This document shows positions 54,158 through 61,101 of a DNA stretch of 64,000 nucleotides, piece by piece. The DNA is from Candidatus Phosphoribacter baldrii (GTDB lineage: Bacteria > Actinomycetota > Actinomycetes > Actinomycetales > Dermatophilaceae): positions 496,001-560,000 of the forward strand of contig JADIZV010000002.1 of assembly GCA_016704565.1 (NCBI GenBank). The letters are read 5' to 3'. The notes below the pieces were generated by a model. It saw only the letters and a program-made list of their open reading frames with translations. It had not been told where the DNA came from and did not search any database. Every line of letters begins with the position of its first letter. The first letter of the stretch is position 1. A program made the position numbers and the translations under genes.

Positions 54158-54883
54158 GTGGGGATCTTCGACAAGGACGCGTCGACCGAGCTCGCGACGA
54201 CGCAGCGCGGCGCGTTGGAGCAGGCCGCCAGCGGTCAACAGGAGGGCGGCCTGGCCGGGATGGCGACCGACCTGGTCGAGAAGCTCCTCGACGTGGGGAT
54301 CGACGGGCGCGGGCCGTTCAACTCGGCCCATGAGGTCGCCGTCGCCGCTCGGGACGGCGTGCGTAGCGACGACGCCGCGATCAAGGCGATCATCCGCAAG
54401 CACGTGCGCGCGGGCGCCGTCGGCGGCTTCGTCACTGGGCTCGGCGGCTTCGTGACGATGCCGGTCGCGCTGCCCGCCAACGTGGCGGAGTTCTATCTCG
54501 TCGCCACTCGGATGGTTGCGGCGATCGCCGACGTCCGCGGCTACGACCTGTCGCAGCCGCAGATCCGCACCGCCGTGCTGCTCACCCTCGTGGGCGCCGA
54601 CGCCGAGGACCTGCTCAAGAAGGCCGCCGTCATTCCCGGAGTGTCGCTGGGGACCGGTCGGCTGACCTCGCTCGCGGTCGGTCGGCTGCCTGCGCCCGCG
54701 CTCATGGTCGTCAACAAGGCGGTCGGCTTCCGGTTGGTCGCGCAGGCGGGGCGCTCGGTGCTCAGCCGGTTCGGGAAGGCCGTGCCGGTCATCGGCGGCG
54801 CGATCGGAGCCGGTGTCGACGGGTTCCTGCTCAACCGGATCGCCGAGTCGGCCAAACGCGAGTTCCCCCGCCGCTCGGCCTAG
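54158..54883 (+). CDS. EcsC family protein
   Basis: A 241-residue protein of the EcsC family, named after the third gene of the Bacillus ecs transporter operon but usually found alone in actinobacteria. The family landmarks are AVGGFVTGLGGFVTMPVALP near residue 88, NVAEFYLVATRMVAAIADVRG near 107 and the C-terminal PVIGGAIGAGVDGFLLNRIA. Two short hydrophobic hairpins suggest membrane association. GTG 54158 follows a GGAAGG site. It is divergent from the polymerase gene and ends in a heptamer-containing hairpin. Function unknown. Confidence 0.85.
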   Translation: MGIFDKDASTELATTQRGALEQAASGQQEGGLAGMATDLVEKLLDVGIDGRGPFNSAHEVAVAARDGVRSDDAAIKAIIRKHVRAGAVGGFVTGLGGFVTMPVALPANVAEFYLVATRMVAAIADVRGYDLSQPQIRTAVLLTLVGADAEDLLKKAAVIPGVSLGTGRLTSLAVGRLPAPALMVVNKAVGFRLVAQAGRSVLSRFGKAVPVIGGAIGAGVDGFLLNRIAESAKREFPRRSA

Positions 54884-54887
54884 CCCC

Positions 54888-54939
54888 GCGCGAGGGTATG
54901 CCGTGCGGCTGAGGTGAGCGGACGGCATACGGGGCGCGC
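54888..54939. terminator. Heptamer-containing hairpin after EcsC gene
   Basis: GCGCG...GTATGCCGT pairs with ACGGCATAC...CGCGC around a 17-base loop with a small internal mismatch. Confidence 0.55.
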
Positions 54940-55035
54940 TTGGGTGAGTGGAATCTCCGGTGCGGGTTGGTCGTTGATCCTGCCAGTGGGTCGATCGGCC
55001 CACTGACGGCATGGTCCACGAGGAGTTTTCAGGAC

Positions 55036-55518
55036 ATGGCTGCTGGACGTGCGAGCTCGGCTCGTTGGGGGATGTTCCGGGCGTTGGGGCTTGCGCTGCG
55101 CGCAGCCACCCGGCCGGGCGCGCCGGGGATGGGGGAGCGGCTCGCGGCCGTGCCCCGGATGGCGCGCGCGGCGTTGCGCGGCGAGTATGCCGGTCTGACC
55201 CGCGGGCGGTTGTTGGGGATGCTGGCGGCGCTGGTCTACATCGTGTCCCCGGTCGACCTCGTGCCTGAGGGGCTGTTCACGGTCTTCGGTCTGGCCGATG
55301 ACGCGATGCTCGTCGCCTGGCTGGCCAGCGCGCTGGTCAACGACACGGAGGCGTTCCTGCACTGGGAGCGCGGGTTGTCGCACGGTCGGCAGGACTCGGG
55401 ACAGGGATCATCGGGACAGGGATCATCAGGACAGGGAAGAGGACAGAACACGTGGACCGCTGAGCCCCAGGACGCGTCGGCGGACGTCTGGACGGTGCAG
55501 TCGCACGTCGTGCGCTGA
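55036..55518 (+). CDS. DUF1232 (YkvA-like) membrane protein
   Basis: A 160-residue protein with the short DUF1232 hydrophobic motif LVYIVSPVDLVPEGLFTVFG near residue 68, which is the conserved heart of this family (Y-x-x-SPxDxxPD/E). The C-terminus has a Gly/Ser/Gln repeat (GQGSS units) from three ~15-bp DNA repeats at 55398-55436. ATG 55036 is preferred because the upstream frame reads into the intergenic region; an AGGAG site lies 14 nt before. Function unknown; the family is associated with membranes and stress. Confidence 0.8.
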   Translation: MAAGRASSARWGMFRALGLALRAATRPGAPGMGERLAAVPRMARAALRGEYAGLTRGRLLGMLAALVYIVSPVDLVPEGLFTVFGLADDAMLVAWLASALVNDTEAFLHWERGLSHGRQDSGQGSSGQGSSGQGRGQNTWTAEPQDASADVWTVQSHVVR

Positions 55519-55636
55519 CCCGGATCGTCGGTCTTGGGGGTGCGGTTGTCCCCATCCCCCTGAGCGGTAGTCCCATCGTCCACAGGCTCGAGTGAGGCCG
55601 TAGCCTGCGCCCGGTGCGGCGACCACGATCGTCGGC

Positions 55637-56725
55637 ATGACGACAACGATTCGCATCACCGACCCGGTCGACCTAGTCAAGGTCGTGCCCTATCAGCTGG
55701 GCTATCACCCCGAGCGCTCGATCGTCCTGGTCGGGCTGCGTCGCAAGCAGGTCGGCCTGGTGCAGCGACTGGACCTGCCGACCCTGCCGCGCGACTGTGC
55801 CGCGGCGGCCGAGCTGATGTCTCGCCACCTTCGAGGCGATGGCTGCACGGCGGCCGTTCTGGTGGTTTACGAGAACGTCGAGGGTGAGGGCGCGCTGGCG
55901 CGAGAGACCGTGGCCGCGCGCCTTCATGATGACCGGGTCCAGGTCGTCGACCACGTCGTTGTCCGCGGCGACCGGGCCTTCTTCCCTGGGCAGTCCGGAC
56001 GGGACGGGCGGCCGGTGGCGGGGGTGGTGCTCCCGCCGGATGACCAAGTGCCCGCGGTCGCGGACTACGTCGCCCATGGGCGCCAGCCGGCCTCGTCGAG
56101 GGAGGCGTTGGACGAGCGGTTGGCCCCCTCCGACGATCGTCTGCGTGAGCGGGTGCGTGTCGCCAGCATGCGCCTGGGCGCGATGCGACCCGTCCGGGGG
56201 AGCCGACCGAAGGCGATGGCCGACTGGGGTGCCTTCCTCGACGTGCGGGACGAGGCGTGGTTCACCGGCCGGGTGCCCTCGGCCGCTGCGACGGCTCGGA
56301 TGTGCCACAGCCTGCGTGACCTGCAGGTGCGTGACCTCATCTCCGCCTGGTTGTGCCCAGGCACCTTGGACCTGGGCGTGTTCGACGCCGATCTGCAGGC
56401 GCTAGCGATCCAGCACCTGCCACCTGGCCGAGGGTGGTCGGCGGAGTCGGAGGGTCGCGAGACCGGGGGTGCGGATGGCGGCCTGGACAGCGATCGGCTT
56501 GTCGAGCGACTGTGCTGGCTGGCGCGGCATACCCCCGACCTGCATGCGCCCGCGGTCTTGACCGTCCTCGCGGCGTTGACCTGGCACCTGGGCGAGGGGA
56601 CCCTCACGCGGATTGCCCTTGACCGGGCGCTGGCTCTCGAACCGGGCTACCGGCTGGCGCTGCTCCTGGAACGGATGGTGGATCTGGCGATCCGCCCCGG
56701 GCAGGTGTTGTCGTCCACGGGATGA
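55637..56725 (+). CDS. DUF4192 family protein
   Basis: A 362-residue protein of the actinobacterial DUF4192 family. The N-terminus is characteristic: DLVKVVPYQLGYHPERSIVL, followed by a Rossmann-like alpha/beta region and, at the C-terminus, a tetratricopeptide-like helical part (PAVLTVLAALTWHLGEGTLT ... LALDRALALEPGYRLALLL). No catalytic motif is known for the family and the cellular role is unknown. It precedes the riboswitch-metX unit by about 45 nt but the riboswitch separates them. Confidence 0.92.
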   Translation: MTTTIRITDPVDLVKVVPYQLGYHPERSIVLVGLRRKQVGLVQRLDLPTLPRDCAAAAELMSRHLRGDGCTAAVLVVYENVEGEGALARETVAARLHDDRVQVVDHVVVRGDRAFFPGQSGRDGRPVAGVVLPPDDQVPAVADYVAHGRQPASSREALDERLAPSDDRLRERVRVASMRLGAMRPVRGSRPKAMADWGAFLDVRDEAWFTGRVPSAAATARMCHSLRDLQVRDLISAWLCPGTLDLGVFDADLQALAIQHLPPGRGWSAESEGRETGGADGGLDSDRLVERLCWLARHTPDLHAPAVLTVLAALTWHLGEGTLTRIALDRALALEPGYRLALLLERMVDLAIRPGQVLSSTG

Positions 56726-56769
56726 GCCGGTCGTGGCGAGGGGTTGGGGACGCGGCATACACTCGGGGC

Positions 56770-56880
56770 CAGGTCATGAGTGTCAGCGACAAGCCCCGGC
56801 TCGCTGACCGGCAACCCTTCTTCGTGATGGGGTGCCCCGGGTGAAGACCCGGCCCGCGCCAACCGCTCGGGCAAGCGCGA
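56770..56880 (+). ncRNA. SAM-IV riboswitch upstream of metX
   Basis: Second copy of the SAM-IV leader. From GGTCATGAGTG (56772) through GTCAGCGACAAGCCCCGGCT, CCGGCAACCC and GGGGTGCCCCGGGTGAAGAC it is identical to the metY copy except in the P3/P4 tip (TTCTTCGTGA instead of TTCCATCCGCGA) and in the downstream stem. The metX GTG is about 20 nt beyond. Confidence 0.92.
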
Positions 56881-56898
56881 GCGTGAGGAGCCCCATTC

Positions 56899-58071
56899 GT
56901 GACCGTGATCGACGACCCACCGGTCGTCTCGGGAGCGTGGCGCGAAGGCGATCCGGTCGGACACCGGCAGTTCGCGGATCTCGGTGACCTCCGGTTGGAG
57001 CGTGGGGGCGCCCTGCCCGCGGTCCGAGTGGCATACGAGACGTGGGGCCGGTTGAACGACACGGCCAGCAACGCAGTGCTCATTGAGCACGCCCTCACCG
57101 GTGACAGTCACGTCGCCGGGGCTGCTGGGCCGGGCCACCGCTCGCCCGGCTGGTGGGAGGGACTGGTCGGACCGGGGCGGGATATCGACACCGACCACTG
57201 GTTCGTCGTGGCTGCGAACGTCATCGGTGGCTGCCAGGGGAGCACTGGACCCGCCTCAACGGCCCCGGATGGCCGTCCGTGGGGCAGCCGCTTCCCCTTC
57301 GTCACCGTTCGCGACCAGGTGGCCGCCGAGGCCGCGCTCGCTGACCGGCTGGGCATCGACAGGTGGACAATGGTCATCGGCGGGTCGATGGGCGGGATGC
57401 GCGTCATCGAGTGGGCGGTGACGTTCCCGGACCGGGTGGCGCAGGCGGTGGTTCTGGCCAGCACTGCGGCCTCGACTGCTGACCAGATCGCGTGGGCCCA
57501 ACCGCAACTGCTCGCGATCCGCGCCGATCCGGACTTCGCCGGAGGGGACTATTACGACCAGGGACGCGGGCCGCAAGCGGGCATGGGGATCGCGCGCCGG
57601 ATCGCGCAAGCGACCTATCGCAGCGCCTCAGAGCTCGACGACCGCTTCGGTCGCGAGCCGCAACCGGGGGAGGACCCGTTGGGTGGGCACGGCAGGTATG
57701 CCATCGAGAGCTACCTGGACTACCACAGCGAGAAGCTCGGTCGGCGGTTCGACGCCAACTCCTACCTCGTCCTCACTGAGGCGATGAACTCCCACGATGT
57801 CGGCCGAGGTCGTGGCGGAGTGGCTGCCGCGCTGGCACGGGTGACGGCCCGTGTGATCGCTGTCGGGGTCGACTCTGACCGGCTCTACCCGGTCGAGCAA
57901 TCGGCCGCTCTGGCGCATGGCGTGGCCAACGGCGAACTGCGCACGATCCATTCGCCGTGCGGTCATGACGGTTTCCTGATCGAGGTGGATCAGGTAGGGG
58001 CGTTGGTCCGTGATTCACTCGTCAACGCCGAGCAGCCAGGGGTTGGGCGCGACTCGACCCCGATCCGGTAA
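56899..58071 (+). CDS. metX: Homoserine O-acetyltransferase
   Basis: Alpha/beta hydrolase-fold enzyme that acetylates homoserine with acetyl-CoA, the first committed step of methionine synthesis. Landmarks are VAYETWGRLND near residue 40, ALTGDSHVAG near 65, the nucleophile Ser in VIGGSMGGM near 160, Asp in GVDSDRLYP near 328 and His in CGHDGFLIE near 356. Length of 390 residues is normal. The GTG start lies just after a SAM-IV riboswitch. Its product feeds MetY at 32.3 kb, whose gene has the same riboswitch. Confidence 0.97.
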   Translation: MTVIDDPPVVSGAWREGDPVGHRQFADLGDLRLERGGALPAVRVAYETWGRLNDTASNAVLIEHALTGDSHVAGAAGPGHRSPGWWEGLVGPGRDIDTDHWFVVAANVIGGCQGSTGPASTAPDGRPWGSRFPFVTVRDQVAAEAALADRLGIDRWTMVIGGSMGGMRVIEWAVTFPDRVAQAVVLASTAASTADQIAWAQPQLLAIRADPDFAGGDYYDQGRGPQAGMGIARRIAQATYRSASELDDRFGREPQPGEDPLGGHGRYAIESYLDYHSEKLGRRFDANSYLVLTEAMNSHDVGRGRGGVAAALARVTARVIAVGVDSDRLYPVEQSAALAHGVANGELRTIHSPCGHDGFLIEVDQVGALVRDSLVNAEQPGVGRDSTPIR

Positions 58072-58115
58072 CGTCGTCTCGTAGGACGCGCGGTGCGTCA
58101 ACAAGGAGGTTTACG

Positions 58116-58523
58116 GTGGCCGTCGTTGTCGGGTACGTCGCGACCAAGGAAGGGCGAGCTGCCCTCCGTCGCGCGGCCGAGGAGTGCGAACTGCGTCACA
58201 CCCGTTTGATCGTCATCAACTCCCAGCGCGGCGGCAAGGACTTCGACGCCGACGAGGCTGCCAAGTTCGAGGAAGAGCTTGAGGCCATCCAGAAGAAGCT
58301 CACCGACCTCGGTCTGCAGAACGAGGTCCGTCAGCTCGTGCGCGGCAACGAGCCGGCCGAAGACCTGATCGCGGTCGCCGAAGAGGAGAACGCGGAGTTC
58401 ATCGTCATCGGGCTCCGTCGTCGGACTCCGGTCGGCAAGTTGATTTTGGGGTCCAACGCTCAGCGGATCCTGCTCGACGCGACCTGCCCCGTGCTTGCGG
58501 TCAAAGCGGCTCGGGAAGACTGA
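58116..58523 (+). CDS. Universal stress protein (UspA family)
   Basis: A 135-residue single-domain Usp. The first strand and loop VVVGYVATKEGRAALRRAAE and the C-terminal ATP-binding signature GLRRRTPVGKLILGSNAQRI (G-2x-G-9x-G-S type) are clear, so it should bind ATP. GTG start after an AAGGAGG site. It lies just upstream of the primary sigma factor gene, with its own transcription unit likely since a promoter-like TATAAT lies between the two. Confidence 0.93.
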   Translation: MAVVVGYVATKEGRAALRRAAEECELRHTRLIVINSQRGGKDFDADEAAKFEEELEAIQKKLTDLGLQNEVRQLVRGNEPAEDLIAVAEEENAEFIVIGLRRRTPVGKLILGSNAQRILLDATCPVLAVKAARED

Positions 58524-58571
58524 CTCACGCCGATTGTGGGCGGATGACCGGGGCTCAACGGAGCCGCGGTT

Positions 58572-58600
58572 AACGTCGCTGGGTTCGGGCGTTTTATAAT
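58572..58600 (+). promoter_or_regulatory. Probable promoter of sigA
   Basis: A consensus TATAAT at 58595-58600, flanked by T-rich sequence, stands out in very GC-rich DNA. A recognisable -35 is weak (AACGTC, 17 nt upstream). The sigA start is about 150 nt downstream. Confidence 0.6.
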
Positions 58601-58747
58601 GTCGAGTGTCGGGGCCACGCGGCCCCGAGCGACTCCGATTCTCTCCCGGTGTTTGCTCTGCCGCGTCCCCTCCTCCCACGCTCACTCAGTCCCGCAGTAT
58701 GCCGCCCCGGGGAGGTCGGCGTGCGCCCACCTGGCGAAAGGTAGTCG

Positions 58748-61012
58748 GTGCCCGTGTCGCATGTCTCCTCCAAGGATCACAGCGCCGACCGTGCGTTGCC
58801 CACGGAGTTTTCGCACCCCCAACTCCAAAAGCTCATCGCCCGCGGCACCACGTTGGGCAGCGTGACGGGTGCAGACGTTCGAGACGCACTGGAGGCGGCC
58901 AAGGTGTCCCCGCAGAGGATGAAGGCAGTGTTGCGCGCCATCGAGGAACAGGGGATCACCGTGGCGGTGACCGCAGCAGCGCGGGCCGTTGCGGCGACCG
59001 CAAAGCGTTCAGTGGCAACCGTTTCTGCGGAGAGCGCTTCGAGCTCGGCCAAGAAGTCCTCCCCGGCCAAGGCCCCCGCATCGGTCAAGGACCCGACGCC
59101 TGCCACGAAGGCGACGGCGGCGAAGGCGGCTCCTGCAACAGGGGCATCAGCCAAGGCAACTCCGGCAGTGAAGGCGGCCGCTTCCGCGAAGAGCGCAGCG
59201 CCAGCGAAGGCTGCGGCCCCGGCCAAGACGGCTGCACCCGCCAAGACCGCTGCCCCGGCGAAGACGGCTGCACCGGCGAAGACGGCTGCACCGGCGAAGA
59301 CGGCTGCAACGGCCAAGGCCGCGGCGTCCGCCAAGACGGCTGCACCCGCCAAGACCGCTGCCCCGGCGAAGACCGCGGCGCCCGCCAAGACGGCTGCACC
59401 GGCCAAGTCTGCAGGGTCTGGCACGGTTGCCCCAGCCAAGGCGGCGACCGCGAAAGCCACCCCAGCGAAGCCCGCCGCTTCTTCCAAGGCCACCGCGGCG
59501 AAGGCGGCCGAGGCCGCGCCAGTCAAGGCGGCAGCCAAGGCCGCCCCGGCCAAGGCTGCGCCCGCGAGGAAGGCCGTCGCCTCGTCCGATGCCTCCACAC
59601 CTGATGGCCAGGGCGCCGTTGGTTCGCCCCGGGCGGCGCGGTCCCGCACCGCCAAGGCTGGGTCCGCTCCCGAGTCGGCCGCACCTGCCGCCACCGCAGC
59701 CACTGCCGCCACGGCCGCGACGCCGCGCAAGCGGGCCTCCCGCGCGGCCGCGGCCCCTGACGCACCGGCACCGGCGGCAGCCAGCAAGGCCGCCACCCGC
59801 AAGGCTGCGGTCGCAGCCGGTGACGTGGGTGCCGACGGCGACGACCTGGACGTCCTGGTTGTCGACGAACTCGTCGTCGATGAGGTCGTTGTTGATGGCG
59901 TCGCGGTTGACGACGTCGAGGTCGTGGAAATCGTCGAGATCGAGGTCGATGAGGCTGAGGCCGACGTCGAGCGTGAGGACTCCGAGGACGGCGACGAGGA
60001 GACGGCAAAGCCTGCGGCCGAGGAGGAGTCTGAGGACGCTGGGTTCGTCATTCGCGATGACGACGAAGAGGACGCGCCCGCGCAGCAGGTCGTGACCGCT
60101 GGCGCAACAGCCGACCCGGTCAAGGACTACCTCAAGCAGATCGGCAAGGTCGCCCTGCTCAACGCCGAGCAAGAGGTCGAGCTCGCCAAGCGGATCGAGG
60201 CCGGCCTGTTCGCCGAGGAGAAGCTCAACTCGGGCGAGAAGCTCGACATGAAGCTCAAGCGCGAGCTGTGGTGGATCGCCCAGGACGGCAAGAAGGCCAA
60301 GAACCACCTGCTTGAGGCCAACCTGCGTCTGGTCGTCAGCCTGGCCAAGCGCTACACGGGCCGCGGCATGCTCTTCCTCGACCTCATCCAGGAAGGCAAC
60401 CTTGGCCTCATCCGTGCGGTCGAGAAGTTCGACTACACCAAGGGCTACAAGTTCTCGACCTATGCGACGTGGTGGATCCGGCAGGCCATCACCCGCGCCA
60501 TGGCCGACCAGGCCCGGACCATCCGCATCCCGGTCCACATGGTCGAGGTCATCAACAAGCTCGCCCGGGTGCAGCGCCAGATGCTGCAGGACCTCGGCCG
60601 CGAGCCCACGCCCGAAGAGCTCGCTCGCGAGCTGGACATGACCCCCGAGAAGGTCGTCGAGGTCCAGAAGTATGGTCGCGAACCGATCTCCCTGCACACC
60701 CCCCTGGGTGAAGACGGCGACAGCGAGTTCGGTGACCTCATCGAGGACTCCGAGGCAGTCGTCCCCGCGGAGGCTGTCTCGTTCACCCTCCTGCAGGAGC
60801 AGTTGCACTCGGTGCTGGACACCCTCTCCGAGCGCGAGGCAGGCGTCGTGTCGATGCGGTTCGGCTTGACCGACGGTCAGCCCAAGACCCTTGACGAGAT
60901 CGGCAAGGTCTATGGCGTGACTCGCGAGCGGATCCGCCAGATCGAGTCCAAGACGATGAGCAAGTTGCGTCACCCGTCGCGCTCACAGGTCTTGCGGGAC
61001 TACCTCGACTGA
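58748..61012 (+). CDS. sigA: Primary RNA polymerase sigma factor with histone-like insert
   Basis: Housekeeping sigma-70. Region 1.1-like sequence (residues 15-80) is followed by a long Lys/Ala/Pro tract (about 105-290) made of AAPAKT-type units, then an acidic stretch (about 355-445), then the normal core: region 1.2 DPVKDYLKQIGKVALLNAEQ near 458, region 2 LRLVVSLAKRYTGRGMLFLD and KFSTYATWWIRQAITRAM, region 3, and region 4.2 with VTRERIRQIESKTMSKLRHP at the C-terminus. At 754 residues it is far longer than typical actinobacterial SigA (about 450-530). GTG start after a GGAG-poor leader with AAAGG. It ends in a perfect 19-bp hairpin. Confidence 0.97.
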   Translation: MPVSHVSSKDHSADRALPTEFSHPQLQKLIARGTTLGSVTGADVRDALEAAKVSPQRMKAVLRAIEEQGITVAVTAAARAVAATAKRSVATVSAESASSSAKKSSPAKAPASVKDPTPATKATAAKAAPATGASAKATPAVKAAASAKSAAPAKAAAPAKTAAPAKTAAPAKTAAPAKTAAPAKTAATAKAAASAKTAAPAKTAAPAKTAAPAKTAAPAKSAGSGTVAPAKAATAKATPAKPAASSKATAAKAAEAAPVKAAAKAAPAKAAPARKAVASSDASTPDGQGAVGSPRAARSRTAKAGSAPESAAPAATAATAATAATPRKRASRAAAAPDAPAPAAASKAATRKAAVAAGDVGADGDDLDVLVVDELVVDEVVVDGVAVDDVEVVEIVEIEVDEAEADVEREDSEDGDEETAKPAAEEESEDAGFVIRDDDEEDAPAQQVVTAGATADPVKDYLKQIGKVALLNAEQEVELAKRIEAGLFAEEKLNSGEKLDMKLKRELWWIAQDGKKAKNHLLEANLRLVVSLAKRYTGRGMLFLDLIQEGNLGLIRAVEKFDYTKGYKFSTYATWWIRQAITRAMADQARTIRIPVHMVEVINKLARVQRQMLQDLGREPTPEELARELDMTPEKVVEVQKYGREPISLHTPLGEDGDSEFGDLIEDSEAVVPAEAVSFTLLQEQLHSVLDTLSEREAGVVSMRFGLTDGQPKTLDEIGKVYGVTRERIRQIESKTMSKLRHPSRSQVLRDYLD
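59200..59412 (+). repeat. AAGACGGCTGCACC-type 18-bp tandem repeats in sigA
   Basis: About ten imperfect 18-bp units encode (T-A-A-P-A-K)n. Several neighbours are identical, so copy number may vary between strains by slippage without a frameshift. Confidence 0.88.
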
Positions 61013-61055
61013 TCGCCCCGGCTCGCAAGCGCGGCGCGAGCCCGCCCGCGGAACC

Positions 61056-61097
61056 CAGGAGGGCGGCATACCGAAGCCTCGGTATGCCGCCCTCCTG
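61056..61097. terminator. Perfect 19-bp terminator after sigA
   Basis: CAGGAGGGCGGCATACCGA (61056-61074) pairs fully with its reverse complement (61079-61097) around a four-base loop AGCC. It separates sigA from the convergent transglutaminase gene and contains the host heptamer in each arm. Confidence 0.85.
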
Positions 61098-61101
61098 CTG
61101 G

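Noticed and set aside
59200..59412. Tandem repeats in sigA as a CRISPR or minisatellite locus outside genes
   Set aside because: They are in frame with the sigma factor and encode a continuous Lys/Ala/Pro tract.
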